A DNA stretch of 64,000 nucleotides from Augochlora pura (GCF_028453695.1 NC_135773.1:4154001-4218000); one strand, 5' to 3'; shown: positions 47,173 to 57,709, counted from the stretch's first letter. Numbers and translations are program-made. Notes: a model not told the origin generated them from the sequence alone.

Positions 47173-48779
47173 AGAAAACGCTAGAACATTGGCGTGTCCG
47201 GTAAAATAAATGATAACAATGTATGACAGAACTACAGAAATACAGAAAATAAAATATTAATGAAAAATCCAACGTGACAACTTACCGGACCCCCATAAAA
47301 AACCATAAGACAATTGAGTAAACGTATTTTCAATCGTTCGTCATCGTCGAAACTCCAACATTTTTAATCTAGAATTGTTTATCGAGTTCGTTGAATGAAA
47401 ATTAAAAAAGAAAATCGTTATTGCATTTTCAACAACGCAATAAAAATGAACGCATATTGCATATTTATGGCGAGCGTCCCGACGAGTACGTTCCCTCTGT
47501 CTCGGGCACCCTCGTAAAAATCGCAAGACTGCAACGCGGCTATAAATCTCCGCAGCCGAAACTCGCTAGAATATTGACTTTTGCATTATTGGTTTTTACC
47601 GGCCGTATGTCCGTATCTCTCCATTCTATCATCTTCGCACGCGCATCCCTTCCACGTTCCCGCGAATTTTTCAGTAAAACAGCTGCCGATTCTCTCCAGT
47701 TTAGCATTACGGTTTTCTCCTCCGATTTCTCGCTATATTTCAGCCGGTTTCCTCGCTGCTTCCAGCTGCGCCGTCCTCTCTAATCCCGCGTCTGCTTTTC
47801 ACTCGGCGACCTTTCGACGCGCATTGTCTATCGATTTTGATATTTTCAGCGGCGAGATGAATAGGACGCCGGCCGGTGGTCAAGCGTCCCTTTTTCTGCG
47901 AATCTCGTGCACCTGAAAATTTATTTCGAAATAATTATGGGTTGCTTTATATTCGAATAACATCTTTTATATTTATATCTGGGAATCTCGTCCAGCTGAA
48001 AATTCATTTTAAAATAATTATGTGAAATTCCACAAAATAAATAGAAATAAATAGAATAACTTCCACTCTTCGATCATCGTTGAACCACCCTTAACCTTTA
48101 CAGGCGAGGACTTCCTAAAAATATTATTATAAAAAAATATTTCTCTCAAAGGACTAGATCACACGTATCAAACTCACAAATATTAAGAACAACTCTATAT
48201 TCTGTACTGTCTCTAGCATTATAATAAAACTTGGAAAAATACGCGAATTCCTTCTGCACAGGAGCCGTCCTCTCAGAACTGTAGCCCCGAAATTCCTAAA
48301 ACTAACCTAACCATAAAAAAGAAGCTATATTCGTACAGTTCAACTATCCACTGTATTCTACAATATACTTATAGAAAAATAAAAATTGACGCGACTTACG
48401 ATCCTAACCTAGAATATTGTTCCGAGTCGCGGAGTCAGGCACGCGGTACTAATAGCGCCGTATAATAAAGTTAAGTTAAGCGAGCACAAGGCGGCTCCTG
48501 AATTATTTCGGCTGCATGCACATTGTATCAGGCCGCTGGCATAAGGTATTTCCTAAGCGCGAAAGGATTCCGACTAAGAAGGGTACGGAGAGAGAGAGAG
48601 AGGATGAAGGAGGTAAGGAGATAGCAAGTCCCCGGTGGAATATAGAATACGCAGCGGTCGTGGCAATTAAACCGTAACCGCCGCATTATCGATACATAGT
48701 TAACGTCCAAAACGCCCGGCTGTATATTAGACAGGCGTGAACGAGTTTCGCGAGCCTGAAGTGTAATTTACACGTTAGG
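47173..48779. other. Unique sequence, no gene supported
   Basis: Overlapping frames at 47421-47916 (111-120 codons) lie in moderately GC-rich DNA and have no domain. A short GA tract lies at 48588-48602. 47920-48400 is AT-rich; 48420-48780 is CpG-rich. Confidence 0.45.
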
Positions 48780-48988
48780 AGGTGCGGAGGAGTGGGCGGG
48801 GTGTGGAGTGTCGTGTCTCGGACCGCGTCGAGTGCCCCGCCGGCTTTGAGTGTGTTCCACCGTCGTGTTTGCGCGCGGCTGTGTGCGTGCTCTTAGTGCC
48901 AGATAGTGTGTATTGAGGGCTTTGATAGTGGAGCATCGAGGGGGCGGGGGGCGGGGGAGAGAGAGAGCCTATGGGGAGATAATGAACG
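48780..48988 (+). other. Speculative first exon / 5' leader ending in a donor site
   Basis: A GT-rich, GC-rich + strand leader-like stretch ends at ATGAACG|GTAAGAG, a good donor-like context at 48988/48989. The ATG at 48982 would leave 7 coding bases in this exon. No TATA box is evident. Two G-runs at about 48938-48957 lie just upstream. No matching second exon found, so this is weak. Confidence 0.2.
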
Positions 48989-49341
48989 GTAAGAGAGTGT
49001 CTAAAGCAAAGGGAATGTGGATGTACATATGTACACGCTCCTGTCTAATCATAGCCAACTACCACCGGCGAACAAGGTTACGCGGGCTTTGCCGCGGAAT
49101 TATGGTGTTCCATGCAAGAATTCGGCGACAACCGAAATCCATTAAATCTTCTGGCTCGCTTTGCCGTTTTAATTGCGATGGATCGGGCGTTGCTATTTAC
49201 CGGCGGAAAGTTTCTGAAGATTCACTTGTCCGTGAAGGACCACAGACTATAGCTAAACTTTACAACATGTATATAACTGAAATTGTTATTGATCTAGCAG
49301 CTATCTGTTCATGGAGAACCGCAGTCTACAGCTAAATTTGA

Positions 49342-49577
49342 CGACAACATATGTATAATTAAAATTGTTATTAATATCGATAGCGAAATGATATTAATTA
49401 GCGATTTAATAACAATATAATAAATGATCTAAGAACTATAATAGTCTTTTCTCCTATTATTTTAAAAATAACAACATATATATAATTAAAATTCTTATTA
49501 ATATCATTAGCGATTTAATAACAATATAATAACTGATCTAAGAACTATAATCATTTTTTCTCCTATTATTTAAACGT
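49342..49577 (+). repeat. Tandem duplication, ~126-bp unit
   Basis: CAACATAT(G/A)TATAATTAAA occurs at about 49345 and 49471. Both copies share ATTAGCGATTTAATAACAAT, TGATCTAAGAACTATAAT and TTTCTCCTATTATTT. A more diverged relative (CAACATGTATATAACTGAAA) lies at about 49262, hinting at an older third copy. Confidence 0.85.
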
Positions 49578-50159
49578 ATATAAAACTGACTCCTGCCACA
49601 TTCCATCGTTTCCATTAAAAAAAAATCCAAAAAATTTTCTGACAAATATATATTCAAACAATAACAAGATAACCTTGACATAAACAACCAAATAATAATA
49701 AGAGAAATAATCATTCCCTACCAGAAACATTTTTGAACATTGTGGTATTCTGTTAAACGAATACGATCCTAATGAAACGCAAGAAGAAACGACTCCTCGG
49801 AAATACAGTGAGTCCATTTGGAGAACGTCGCTCTAGTTCTTCGCCCGGACACTGTCTCCTCTCCCGCGGAAATCAACGTGGACAGTAACGAAAGTAAAAT
49901 TTACGAGGATCGTTAAAAATTACGCTTCCAATTAGACACTTATCAAATATTCATTACCTTGCTCTAGCGACGCGTCTCCCCTCCATCTCGCATAAATTTC
50001 CTCCACGCTGCCGGCCGGCGCTCAATCTATCCTCCAGCTCCGTTTTATGTTCATCACTCCGCGGGGACCGTCTCCCGTAACTTCTCTGGCCTAGGTCAAG
50101 CGGCATTTAAATGCATAGTGCGATGTCGGGGTCCGCTGGATCCGCGAAAACATCGGCCG
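49578..50159. other. AT-rich then CpG-rich, no gene
   Basis: An 83-codon minus-strand frame (49566-49817) is hydrophobic and unrecognised. 49830-50159 is CpG-rich. Confidence 0.45.
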
Positions 50160-50440
50160 TTAACCCCTTCCCGTGCCATTCAGCTCGACGAAACTCGGGC
50201 CCGAGCGGTCCGCATCAACGCGCACTAAACAGACCAGACTGATGTTTGTAAACAGTCGCAATACGATCCGAAATGTAGATGCCCGCAATGCCTGTGGTAT
50301 AGTCAATTTTACGCGACACCAAAATATCACGGCCTTCACTACACACTTTTGTACCTTGCATTTTGAAGGGGTTTCTTAAATTTTAATAATCGAACTGCTT
50401 CGTAACAGCAACGACAAGAATCGTGACTAACCGTTCCGAG

Positions 50441-50930
50441 GTACCGAGAGGAACTAACATTCGGTCACGAGCGTAACGGGCAAAAAATCAGTCCGCGAGC
50501 TCGGCTTGTTATGTTTACGTTTGGCCCAAGTATGTGTTCGCGACTCAGACTCGCGATATTTATGTNNNNNNNNNNNNNNNNNNNNNNNNNNNNNNNNNNN
50601 NNNNNNNNNNNNNNNNNNNNNNNNNNNNNNNNNNNNNNNNNNNNNNNNNNNNNNNNNNNNNNNNNGTACTGAGAGGAACTAACATTCAGTCACGAGCGTA
50701 ACGGGCAAAAAAGCAGTCCGCGAGCTCGGCTTGTTATGTTTACGTTTGGCCCAAGTATGTGTTCGCGACTCAGACTCGCGATATTTATGTGTGGCCCAAG
50801 TATCTGTTCGCGAGTCTGACTCGCGATGTTTATGTTTGGCCCAAGTAACTGTTCGCGAGTCTGACTCGCGATATTCATGTTTGGGCAAAAATCTTCATCG
50901 CGAGTCTGACTCGCTAAAGTACGGGAAGGG
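50441..50930 (+). repeat. 45-bp tandem array built on a 17-bp palindrome
   Basis: Clear units at 50746-50790, 50791-50835 and 50836-50880, with a decayed one to ~50925. Each has TTTGGCCCAAGTAT, then CGCGAGTCTGACTCGCG or a variant, then ATATTTATG. The 17-mer is a perfect palindrome around one base. More diverged units (CGCGAGCTCGGCTTG, GGCAAAAAA) extend the array left to ~50441. Because 45 is divisible by 3, the array is open in several frames; that is not evidence for a protein. Confidence 0.9.
50566..50665. other. Assembly gap (100 N) inside the array
   Basis: Exactly 100 N. The 125 bases before the gap (50441-50565) and the 125 bases after it (50666-50790) align end to end with only three differences that I can see, so the gap may be an unresolved overlap or a collapsed repeat. 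Confidence 0.99.
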
Positions 50931-50935
50931 GTTAA

Positions 50936-52231
50936 ACTGGTCGGCTTGTGTCGACGAACGTCGTGATCGCGACGAAAGTATAACCGCGAAACGGATTTTC
51001 AGGACGGGCGGAATTCGTCGAAGTTTTAGGTTTGGGAGAAAAGTGGGAGAGGAATTATAATAAAATCGGATTGACGGGAAATATTGATAGACACGTGCGG
51101 CTTGGGATTGGGAGCTGCGGACCAGGGATTTCTGGTTCCAGACACGCGATCAAGCGGTCGTTCTCTGCCGGGTTATTTCCAATTTTCTAGCAAACATCTG
51201 TTCCGAGATCAGCCGAACGTGTCCGAGGAGACGAACGACTGTCTGCCGGTCTCGAGATGCGTTCCTGTTGCAATTCGAGAAAATGGCAATGTAGGCAGAC
51301 CCGTGTGAGAAATGATTCACGCGACTTTGTTGCGATCCTTTGACAGAATGCGCTCTGTGACAGAAAATATACCGTTTTCTATGTTTTTATCATTACTCAA
51401 TGATATTCATATTTACTATTGGATTAAAGGATTGGACTAAAAATTTAATACGACAAAATTTGTTAGTTTTAATATTAAATATAAGCTACAGTAATATTGT
51501 AAAAGCTAAAGTATTTTAAAACACGTAAAGTACTACTATTTAATTTATCAACATGAAATAATCGTATCTCCTCTTCCCAAATTGTCAACTTTTATTTACA
51601 AGCCAAAATACTATTATTACATACCATTTCTAGTTCTCCCAGTAGCTTAATAAATATTAAAACATCACGAAAATAATATTGCAATATTAAAACATCAACA
51701 TAAATATTAAAACATCACGAAAATAACATTACAATATAATCCTAATTAAATTCTATCAAATGATAGCTTCTATTATTATAATTGAACTGAACTAATTTAT
51801 CACGAGAGTCTAGGAAACCGTGGATCAAGGATCAAGCGAACGAAACTCGAAATTCCCGTTAATATCTCTGACGCCACGCACGACGAACAATGCGATTCGA
51901 TGAATACGGCGTTAAATACGGCCGCGTGTTTACGGGGAAACCTCTGCGTGCATTAATCATGGTGTGCGCAAAACGCAGGAAGCAGAGAATCTACGCCGGG
52001 GCCTATTTATTGCGCGGATGCCGCCGCTTGAAACATCCGATCAAGGTTTCGGAGAATACGGAAATTTATCGCGGGGGGGGAAACCGGTGTTTGGATTTTG
52101 TTAATTTTCTTCGAGTGCGGTGGTTGTCGGAAGTCTGTAAATTATTGTTAAATTTGTTTCTAGCGAGATAGAGAATAACAGATATATTTTGATCTGTTTA
52201 TTCAAGGTTTATATCAGTATTTATTGCAATA
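50936..52231. other. Mixed sequence, no gene
   Basis: 50936-51330 and 51830-52140 are CpG-rich; between them AT-rich DNA includes a short duplication (AATATTAAAACATCACGAAA twice, ~51655-51725). No domain in any frame. Confidence 0.5.
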
Positions 52232-52470
52232 TTAATGCTTGAATGACCGGTCATTTAGCCATAAACAATTTTTGTAATATTAGGTCATTTAATAATATTT
52301 ATTTCATCTATTTTACTTATTTTGTTTGTTGCGAGAAGTAGTTAATATTTTAGGAATCATATAGTTTATAATACTTTAATAATAGATAGCAAGTAACTGG
52401 TTACCATCATAATTAATACACAGGCTATCAGTCGAGGCAAAAAATCAATTTATACCAGCCGATTAAGCGT
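52232..52470 (+). mobile_element. TTAA element, family C, worn copy
   Basis: Left TTAATGCTTGAATGACCGGT, then CATTTAGCCATAAAC, matches the C left half; right AGCCGATTAAGCG is a weak match. The palindrome GACCGGTC is intact near the left end. The right border is approximate. Confidence 0.5.
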
Positions 52471-52499
52471 ATAAAAAAATATGTACGCTATCAGAGAAC

Positions 52500-52572
52500 T
52501 GTAAAATTAAGATGAACCATAAATACAGTAATTAAGTTATTGTTAGAATTTATGGTTCATCTTAATTCTGCA
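52500..52572. repeat. Perfect 20-bp inverted repeat, 23-nt loop
   Basis: 52505-52524 and 52548-52567 are exact reverse complements (AATTAAGATGAACCATAAAT). Outside the arms further pairs form with a mismatch and a wobble, so ~73 nt can fold as one hairpin. It lies between a family C and a family A element. It could be a small MITE remnant, or a precursor-sized hairpin if transcribed; the sequence does not decide. Confidence 0.85.
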
Positions 52573-52649
52573 AAAAGAATTTTTTAATGCTTAAGATAAC
52601 TTTTAGACAATTGAATACAAATTGACTTTATTCTAATCAATTTTCTTAT

Positions 52650-52880
52650 TGAAGCAAAAATTCAATATATCGCTAGAAATTGCACCATATTCCAAAGTAA
52701 TTTTTACATTACCATATTCGTTTATCTTTAAAAAAAAAAAACTACTAAGAGTCTAACTGGTATATGGGTGACGAAACTCAATTTCATACATAATGCAATA
52801 AATGATATAAAATGAAAATACCGTAGATCAGAAATATTCTATTGAATCGAGTTAAAATGGCTTCGAGTTTAAAGGGTTAA
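52650..52880 (-). mobile_element. TTAA element, family A, reverse, left end worn
   Basis: The right end GCTTCGAGTTTAAAGGGTTAA-type terminus with preceding GAGTTAAAATGG is the reversed A left end. The interior near 52660-52710 (GCTAGAAATTGCACCATATT) matches the other half. The left TTAA is lost, so the start is approximate. Confidence 0.65.
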
Positions 52881-53678
52881 ACCAGTTGCCAATCTTCTCA
52901 TCGCAGACGAAACACCGTGATCGTCTCCCGACCAGCTTTTCGGTCGAATTATGTGCAGCGGCGTCGTCGTCCGCTTCTGTTTCCCGCGATATTCCCCTCG
53001 GAGGACTCGAGCGAGCTGCCCTCGGACGCGTCCGGGAAAGAATAAATTCTGCACTCGGCTGCGGCCGGTCCACGGCCGAGCGTGAATCGCGCGTTTCGCA
53101 ATTTCGCCGGTTTATACATACGAAACAACAGGCTGGTCCCGTTTCGCCGGCACGGCGGACAATTTACCGGCAATAAGAAGATTATATCGCGCGCTTTCAG
53201 CCGCGGGGACACGGTATCCGCTCCGTTTAATTCCGGTCAGTGATCACAGCACGACGACGCGGTCTCGCCGCGGCGAATCGAGATTTTCGAAATTTGATTA
53301 ACGATCCGGGGAAACCGGTTACTATACCCACCTTTCCTGCGATACGTGCGAGGACGGCGCCCAGTGAATTAGCACGTTAATCAGCCGGAACGATTCGGAA
53401 ACTTTGATCATTCGTTTCTGCCGGTGGCGAAAGTGGCGAAGCGGCGAATCGTCGTTGCTCGTGCCAGGTAACCAATTCTTGTAAAAATAAATCAAGTGAT
53501 TCTGGCTTTGTCGGCCAATATTTGGGTTAGTTTTTCGTTACGCGATTTATTCTGCGAGGATCAGAGTTTCTTTCTTTCTAATGTCTTTCTTTGTTTAAAT
53601 TCTAATATAATAAAATCACTGCTTATGATCATCAAAATTTAGTAATAATGCTTCCTTATGTTCTATTTATTTAAATTA
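52881..53678. other. CpG-rich island 52890-53480, no gene
   Basis: Overlapping frames of 61-96 codons on both strands (52852-53212) mirror each other; no domain. 53490-53678 is AT-rich. Confidence 0.5.
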
Positions 53679-53927
53679 TCAACTTCTTAGGCGTGACGCG
53701 CTATTATAGAGGCTTTCGCGGATGTGTCATTCCTTACTCAATTATATTATTAGTTATTAAAGTAAATGGTTAAAGTGGAAGTGTATATATCAAATATACT
53801 AAGAAAAGAATATATGCAGCTAATACAATATGCAGCTATACCAAAAATATACATATATTAAGAAAAATGGTAATTTAGTTACGAAAAATTTAATTCGCGC
53901 AAAATCCAGCTGTGCTTAAGAGGTTAA
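53679..53927 (-). mobile_element. TTAA element, family G (249 bp)
   Basis: Left TCAACTTCTTAGGCGTGACG, right GTGCTTAAGAGGTTAA. The left TTAA is mutated to TCAA. The interior AAAATGGTAATTTAGTTACG matches the reversed 55887 copy. Length agrees with 55887-56139 (253 bp). Confidence 0.8.
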
Positions 53928-54489
53928 AAGAAGCAATTTATATTTATTTAATTTCAATTTCAATTTCATAAAAATATTCATTGAGATTATTTATTCGAAT
54001 TATCAATTTCCGCAGAACGCGCCACGTTAATTTTCCTCAGAATTCTGTATGGAAAGTATACACGCGCGCCGAAGTAGAGAATCCGTAATTATGACGCCGA
54101 GTATGTTCCCAAGGCGGGTTATTAACACCGGTTTGAACCCTCCATCGTCTCCAGCGAAACGATTCTATATTTATCGTCGTATTCGTACTTCCTACAAAGC
54201 GCACGAAAACGAACACCAAGAAAATGGAAAATGAAGTCCGCGTAGGCGAAGACTCGCCAAGCGGCATATATAATTTCATGCAAAGTCACACGGAATGCGT
54301 GATGCGCTGAAAATTGAAGGAACAAGATATTCGTCTGCGAGGCTTGCAAATCCGGGGATCAAGCGGAAAAAAGTGTACGAGGGCGGTGGTATGGGGGATA
54401 AACACGTAAACGACGGTGACAGTTTTTCGAGCGGAGAATGGTATACTTCGTCGGGTTAACGGCGAATCATTATAGAGAGAAAGGAACTT
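53928..54489. other. Unique sequence, no gene
   Basis: Moderate GC from 54000 to 54460 with overlapping short frames on both strands; nothing recognised. Confidence 0.5.
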
Positions 54490-54860
54490 TTATTTGGCTA
54501 TGGTTCATTATAATTATAATTATTTTATATTGTACGTTTAACGATATTTGACAACGATAATTTTAGTTTTATTTTGACTTCATTCTGCATTTATTAATTT
54601 TTTAATTTTAACTAAACTCCTTTTCTTCACAAATGCTCTTATTAATCATTCGAAAATTATGTACTTGTATTTGACTATGCAATTATTTTCCTTGCAATTA
54701 TAATCATTTTATACTGCTCGAAGATCCATAGTTTAATTATATTAAACATCGATAACTTTAGCTTCATTTTGACTTCACTCTGTGTTTATTAATTTTTAAA
54801 TTTCAATTTTTAATTTTAACTGAATTCTTTCGCTTCACAAACGTTCTTAATTATATTTCG
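54490..54860 (+). repeat. Tandem duplication, ~190-bp unit
   Basis: TTTTGACTTCA(T/C)TCTG, then TTTATTAATTTTT and CTTCACAAA(T/C)G occur near 54575 and 54765. Flanking words (CTATG, AATTATAATTATTTTATA-like) also repeat. The second copy contains a small extra AATTT duplication. Confidence 0.8.
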
Positions 54861-55179
54861 AAATTGATGCCCAATAAACAATTTATTTCTTCGCTATTGT
54901 TGTGGCACAATTTTCCGGAGATTAGCGCAATTTCATAGTGTCACGAGTGATAATACATGAAAGCATACCAGATCTAATAATCTGATATTGGTAATAAATT
55001 TTGAAGCATTTGTCAAAGTCAGTTTAGCGTACCGATGACGTCTCTGAATGATTAACTGTAATCAAAATAGTATGGCATTAAACAATGTCGAAGCTTGTTG
55101 ATATCATTTTGTAGAAAAGGAACAAATGTCCCTAAAATCGATAGAAAATTCGCTCTAGATTTATTTAATATCATCATTT

Positions 55180-55527
55180 GTCACTTGCATTTGTGAGATG
55201 AGAGAATCTTGAGATCATTTGAAGCGCCTTTTTCCATTGCAAAAATGCAATCCGCGACTTCCTTCATGAGTTATTAACAAAAAAACAGTGACCAATCAGA
55301 GACGAGCTCCGTTGAGACGAGGCAGTTTAACCAATGAGCAATACAGGGTTTCCTCCACTCGCTGATTCGACCGCCACGCCTCAGCCGAGCTCGCCTCTGA
55401 TTGGTCACTGTTTTTCTCCAATAACTTATAAACAAAGCCTCGCATTATATTTTCGCTAAGGAAAAAATTGCTCCCAATAACCTCACGAACCCTTTCCCAA
55501 TTACAAATAACTTTTAGGTCACCATAT
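55180..55527. mobile_element. Fold-back element (copy 3)
   Basis: Left arm AAAACAGTGACCAATCAGAG with CGAGCTC returns as GAGCTCG and CTCTGATTGGTCACTGTTTT on the right. The flanking TTTTTCCATTGCAAAAATGC pairs with TTTTCGCTAAGGAAAAAA. The left terminus is lost; the right reads AACTTTTAGGTCACCATATA, a worn TACAGGGTGTCC end. The 28-base arms are almost perfect. Confidence 0.7.
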
Positions 55528-55886
55528 ACAGTCTACTAAAACCCATTAACCAGAAAACACCTGACAAATGCTTCCACGCGATCCTTTGACGCGAGTTTCT
55601 ACATAAATCTGAAAGTCAAAGTTCGAGAACAATGTTCCAGTTAATTAGTAATTGTTTACAGTACGCACGCGTTAACGATCGCTCTAAACACCAGGAGAAA
55701 TAAACCGCGAAAGCGTTCGCGACACGCGTGATAGATGGCTTGTTTAACGTTTCTTTGCATTTCCAACGCGGTCGTGGTTAATTAATTCGCCGACCGGCTT
55801 CGTTTCTTCTATTAGGTCTCGTGATCTGATAAACGCGGTTTTCAGCAACGCCGCGAGGAGATCCCAGGCGAGCATTCGCCGCGTTT

Positions 55887-56139
55887 CTAACCTCTTAGGC
55901 ACGGTTCGATTTTGCGCGAATGAAATTTTTCATAACTAAATTACCATTTTTTTTAATATATATATATTTTTTGGTATAGCTGTATATAATATTAACTATA
56001 TATATTCTTTTTTAAATGTACATTTCTATATATACACTTTCACTTTAATCGTTTACTTTGATAATTAACAAAACAATTGAGTATAGCACGAAACACTCGA
56101 AAAAGCCACTATAGTGGCGCGTCGTGCCTAATAGGTTAA
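55887..56139 (+). mobile_element. TTAA element, family G (253 bp)
   Basis: Left CTAACCTCTTAGGCACGG (TTAA changed to CTAA), right CGTGCCTAATAGGTTAA. A perfect palindrome CCACTATAGTGG lies 20 bp inside the right end (56106-56117). The right TTAA is shared with the next element. Confidence 0.85.
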
Positions 56140-56342
56140 CCCCTTGCACTATAATAACAAGTCATACTCGTGATAAAAATTCACGCAATTTCTACTAAAT
56201 AGAAATATTATTAATTTCGTCCAAATCGAAATCAAATTGAATTTTTCTAACAAAAATTATCCGGCGCTATTAAGGAAAATATTAAAGACAAATAATGGCT
56301 AGTCAACGCAAACGTGAAAGGAGTCGTAGCGCAAGGGGTTAA
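56136..56342 (+). mobile_element. TTAA element, family B (207 bp), abutting family G
   Basis: Left TTAACCCCTTGCACTATAAT, then ACAAGTCATACTCGTGAT (worn palindrome); right TAGCGCAAGGGGTTAA. Interior collinear with 44015-44510 outside the insert there. Shares its left TTAA with the family G element, so one element inserted at the other's target site. Confidence 0.85.
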
Positions 56343-56587
56343 AAACGTATAAAGAGCGGCGGATATTGTACAACGCGGTTCGCGGAACGAATTTCTCGCC
56401 GGCCAAACTATCTCGGCGACTTCGTTCGGCCGCGGGCCAATTAAAGTTCGCTCTCCATTGTTAAACCGTGCGCCGCTGCAACGGTATCGATTTTAATCCG
56501 CACGCAACAACGATCCCGCTCGTAATCACGCCGGGCGTAAGACGCGGCCTGGCGGAGATTTTATTTCTGAACTGTACGCGATTCTGC

Positions 56588-56632
<45 letters not shown>

Positions 56633-56997
56633 CGTCCCTTCTGATTCGATTCAAGCGATTCCGGTTGCTTTGTTCCCACGGTACAGCGAGAAATCTCGCA
56701 GCGTTTGGACAGTAGATTTCCAAAACCGAGAGAAAGACCTCCCCCGCTGTGAGATGGTTTACTTTATTGCCGGGGGATTCCAGCCTGTGAAACTCTCGCG
56801 CGAGAAACGAACCTGGTAAGACGTGAACAATTTTTAATATTAGGTTTGCCGTATTTTCTTTGTTTCATTATAGCATTTATTCGTAATAAATAGGAAAATT
56901 AAAATATTTGCTCTAAGCACTGAAACTTTCAATTACTATAATTATAACTTTATAGATTTTGTTTAGGTGATGGAAGGCATAGTTTACTGTGTAATGA
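56343..56997. other. CpG-rich stretch with CT tract, no gene
   Basis: Holds the (CT)n tract listed below. Short frames across it are Arg-Glu repeats, not genes. Confidence 0.55.
56590..56629 (+). repeat. (CT)n microsatellite
   Basis: About 20 uninterrupted CT units. Confidence 0.97.
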
Positions 56998-57265
56998 TTA
57001 ACCCCTTGCCGTACTATAACGAGGTTAAAGGTCTGAAATCAGGTTCGTGATGTCAGATCGTCAGATTTATAATAATAGGCTGTTAAGTATGAATCGTTCC
57101 TTTAAGTAGGAATCAAATTTTATTCTCTCGTCGCCAATATTTAAACACTCGAGTAGACGTAAGCACATAATAAATATAAAATTCCTTTTTCTTCTAAGAA
57201 ATTAGTGCAATCAAAAATATTCCCATCATAGTAATTGTAAAGAAAATGGCACGGCAAGGGGTTAA
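56998..57265 (+). mobile_element. TTAA element, family B (268 bp)
   Basis: Left TTAACCCCTTGCCGTACTAT, right GCACGGCAAGGGGTTAA: an 11-bp perfect inverted end (CCCCTTGCCGT) with TTAA on both sides. The subterminal palindrome is split: AACGAG, 19 extra bases, then GTTCGTGATGTC. Best-preserved termini of this family. Confidence 0.88.
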
Positions 57266-57709
57266 AATACCTTCTCATAATTTTGCTATTAAAGTGAGAA
57301 AAGAAAGAATTAAAAACTCTCGTTTCTCCACTTTTCCCTATCCGATGCGGTAACGAAAATTTGAAAAAAAAATGCTTTTTCTAGAGACGAACTTGTGCGT
57401 ACGCTGAAAATTTCATCGAAATTGATTAACGCTGTAGCGAACATTTAAACTTCCTTTTTTCACGAGTTTCAACTAAAAACCCTGATTTTTAGATATTTCG
57501 GTGGCTGCAGCTTCTGCGGCGCAGGTAACCGAAAAGTATCGAATGCATTTTTAAAATTTTTTTTACAAGCTCGTATGAAAGAGTGAACAACGAGGATTTT
57601 TTGTCCGCGTTCCAAGTAGTAGCGAAATTTTAATAAAAAGTGTTTTGGTCATTGTATGGTAAACTGGATTTCCTGGTGTTTAAACGAAATTTGTGTCTTT
57701 GGTACTGCT
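57266..57709. other. Unique sequence, no gene
   Basis: A stretch near 57395-57440 (CTGAAAATTTCATCGAAATT) vaguely resembles insect retroposon tails but has no other support. Nothing else recognised. Confidence 0.45.

Larger units (their letters stand above)
50160..50935 (-). mobile_element. TTAA element, family B type, containing a 45-bp satellite array
   Basis: Left TTAACCCCTTCCCGTGCC, right GTACGGGAAGGGGTTAA: an 11-bp inverted end (CCCCTTCCCGT) inside TTAA sites. The subterminal palindrome lies next to the right end (CGCGAGTCTGACTCGC), so orientation is reverse. The interior is largely a palindromic tandem array and includes an assembly gap, so true length is unknown. Confidence 0.7.

Noticed and set aside
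50679..51060. Repeat-protein-like frames on both strands with 15-residue units
   Set aside because: They arise because the 45-bp palindromic satellite is a multiple of three; both strands are open, as expected of a palindromic array.
57390..57445. Retroposon-tail-like words
   Set aside because: A single short resemblance with no head, target duplication or second copy.
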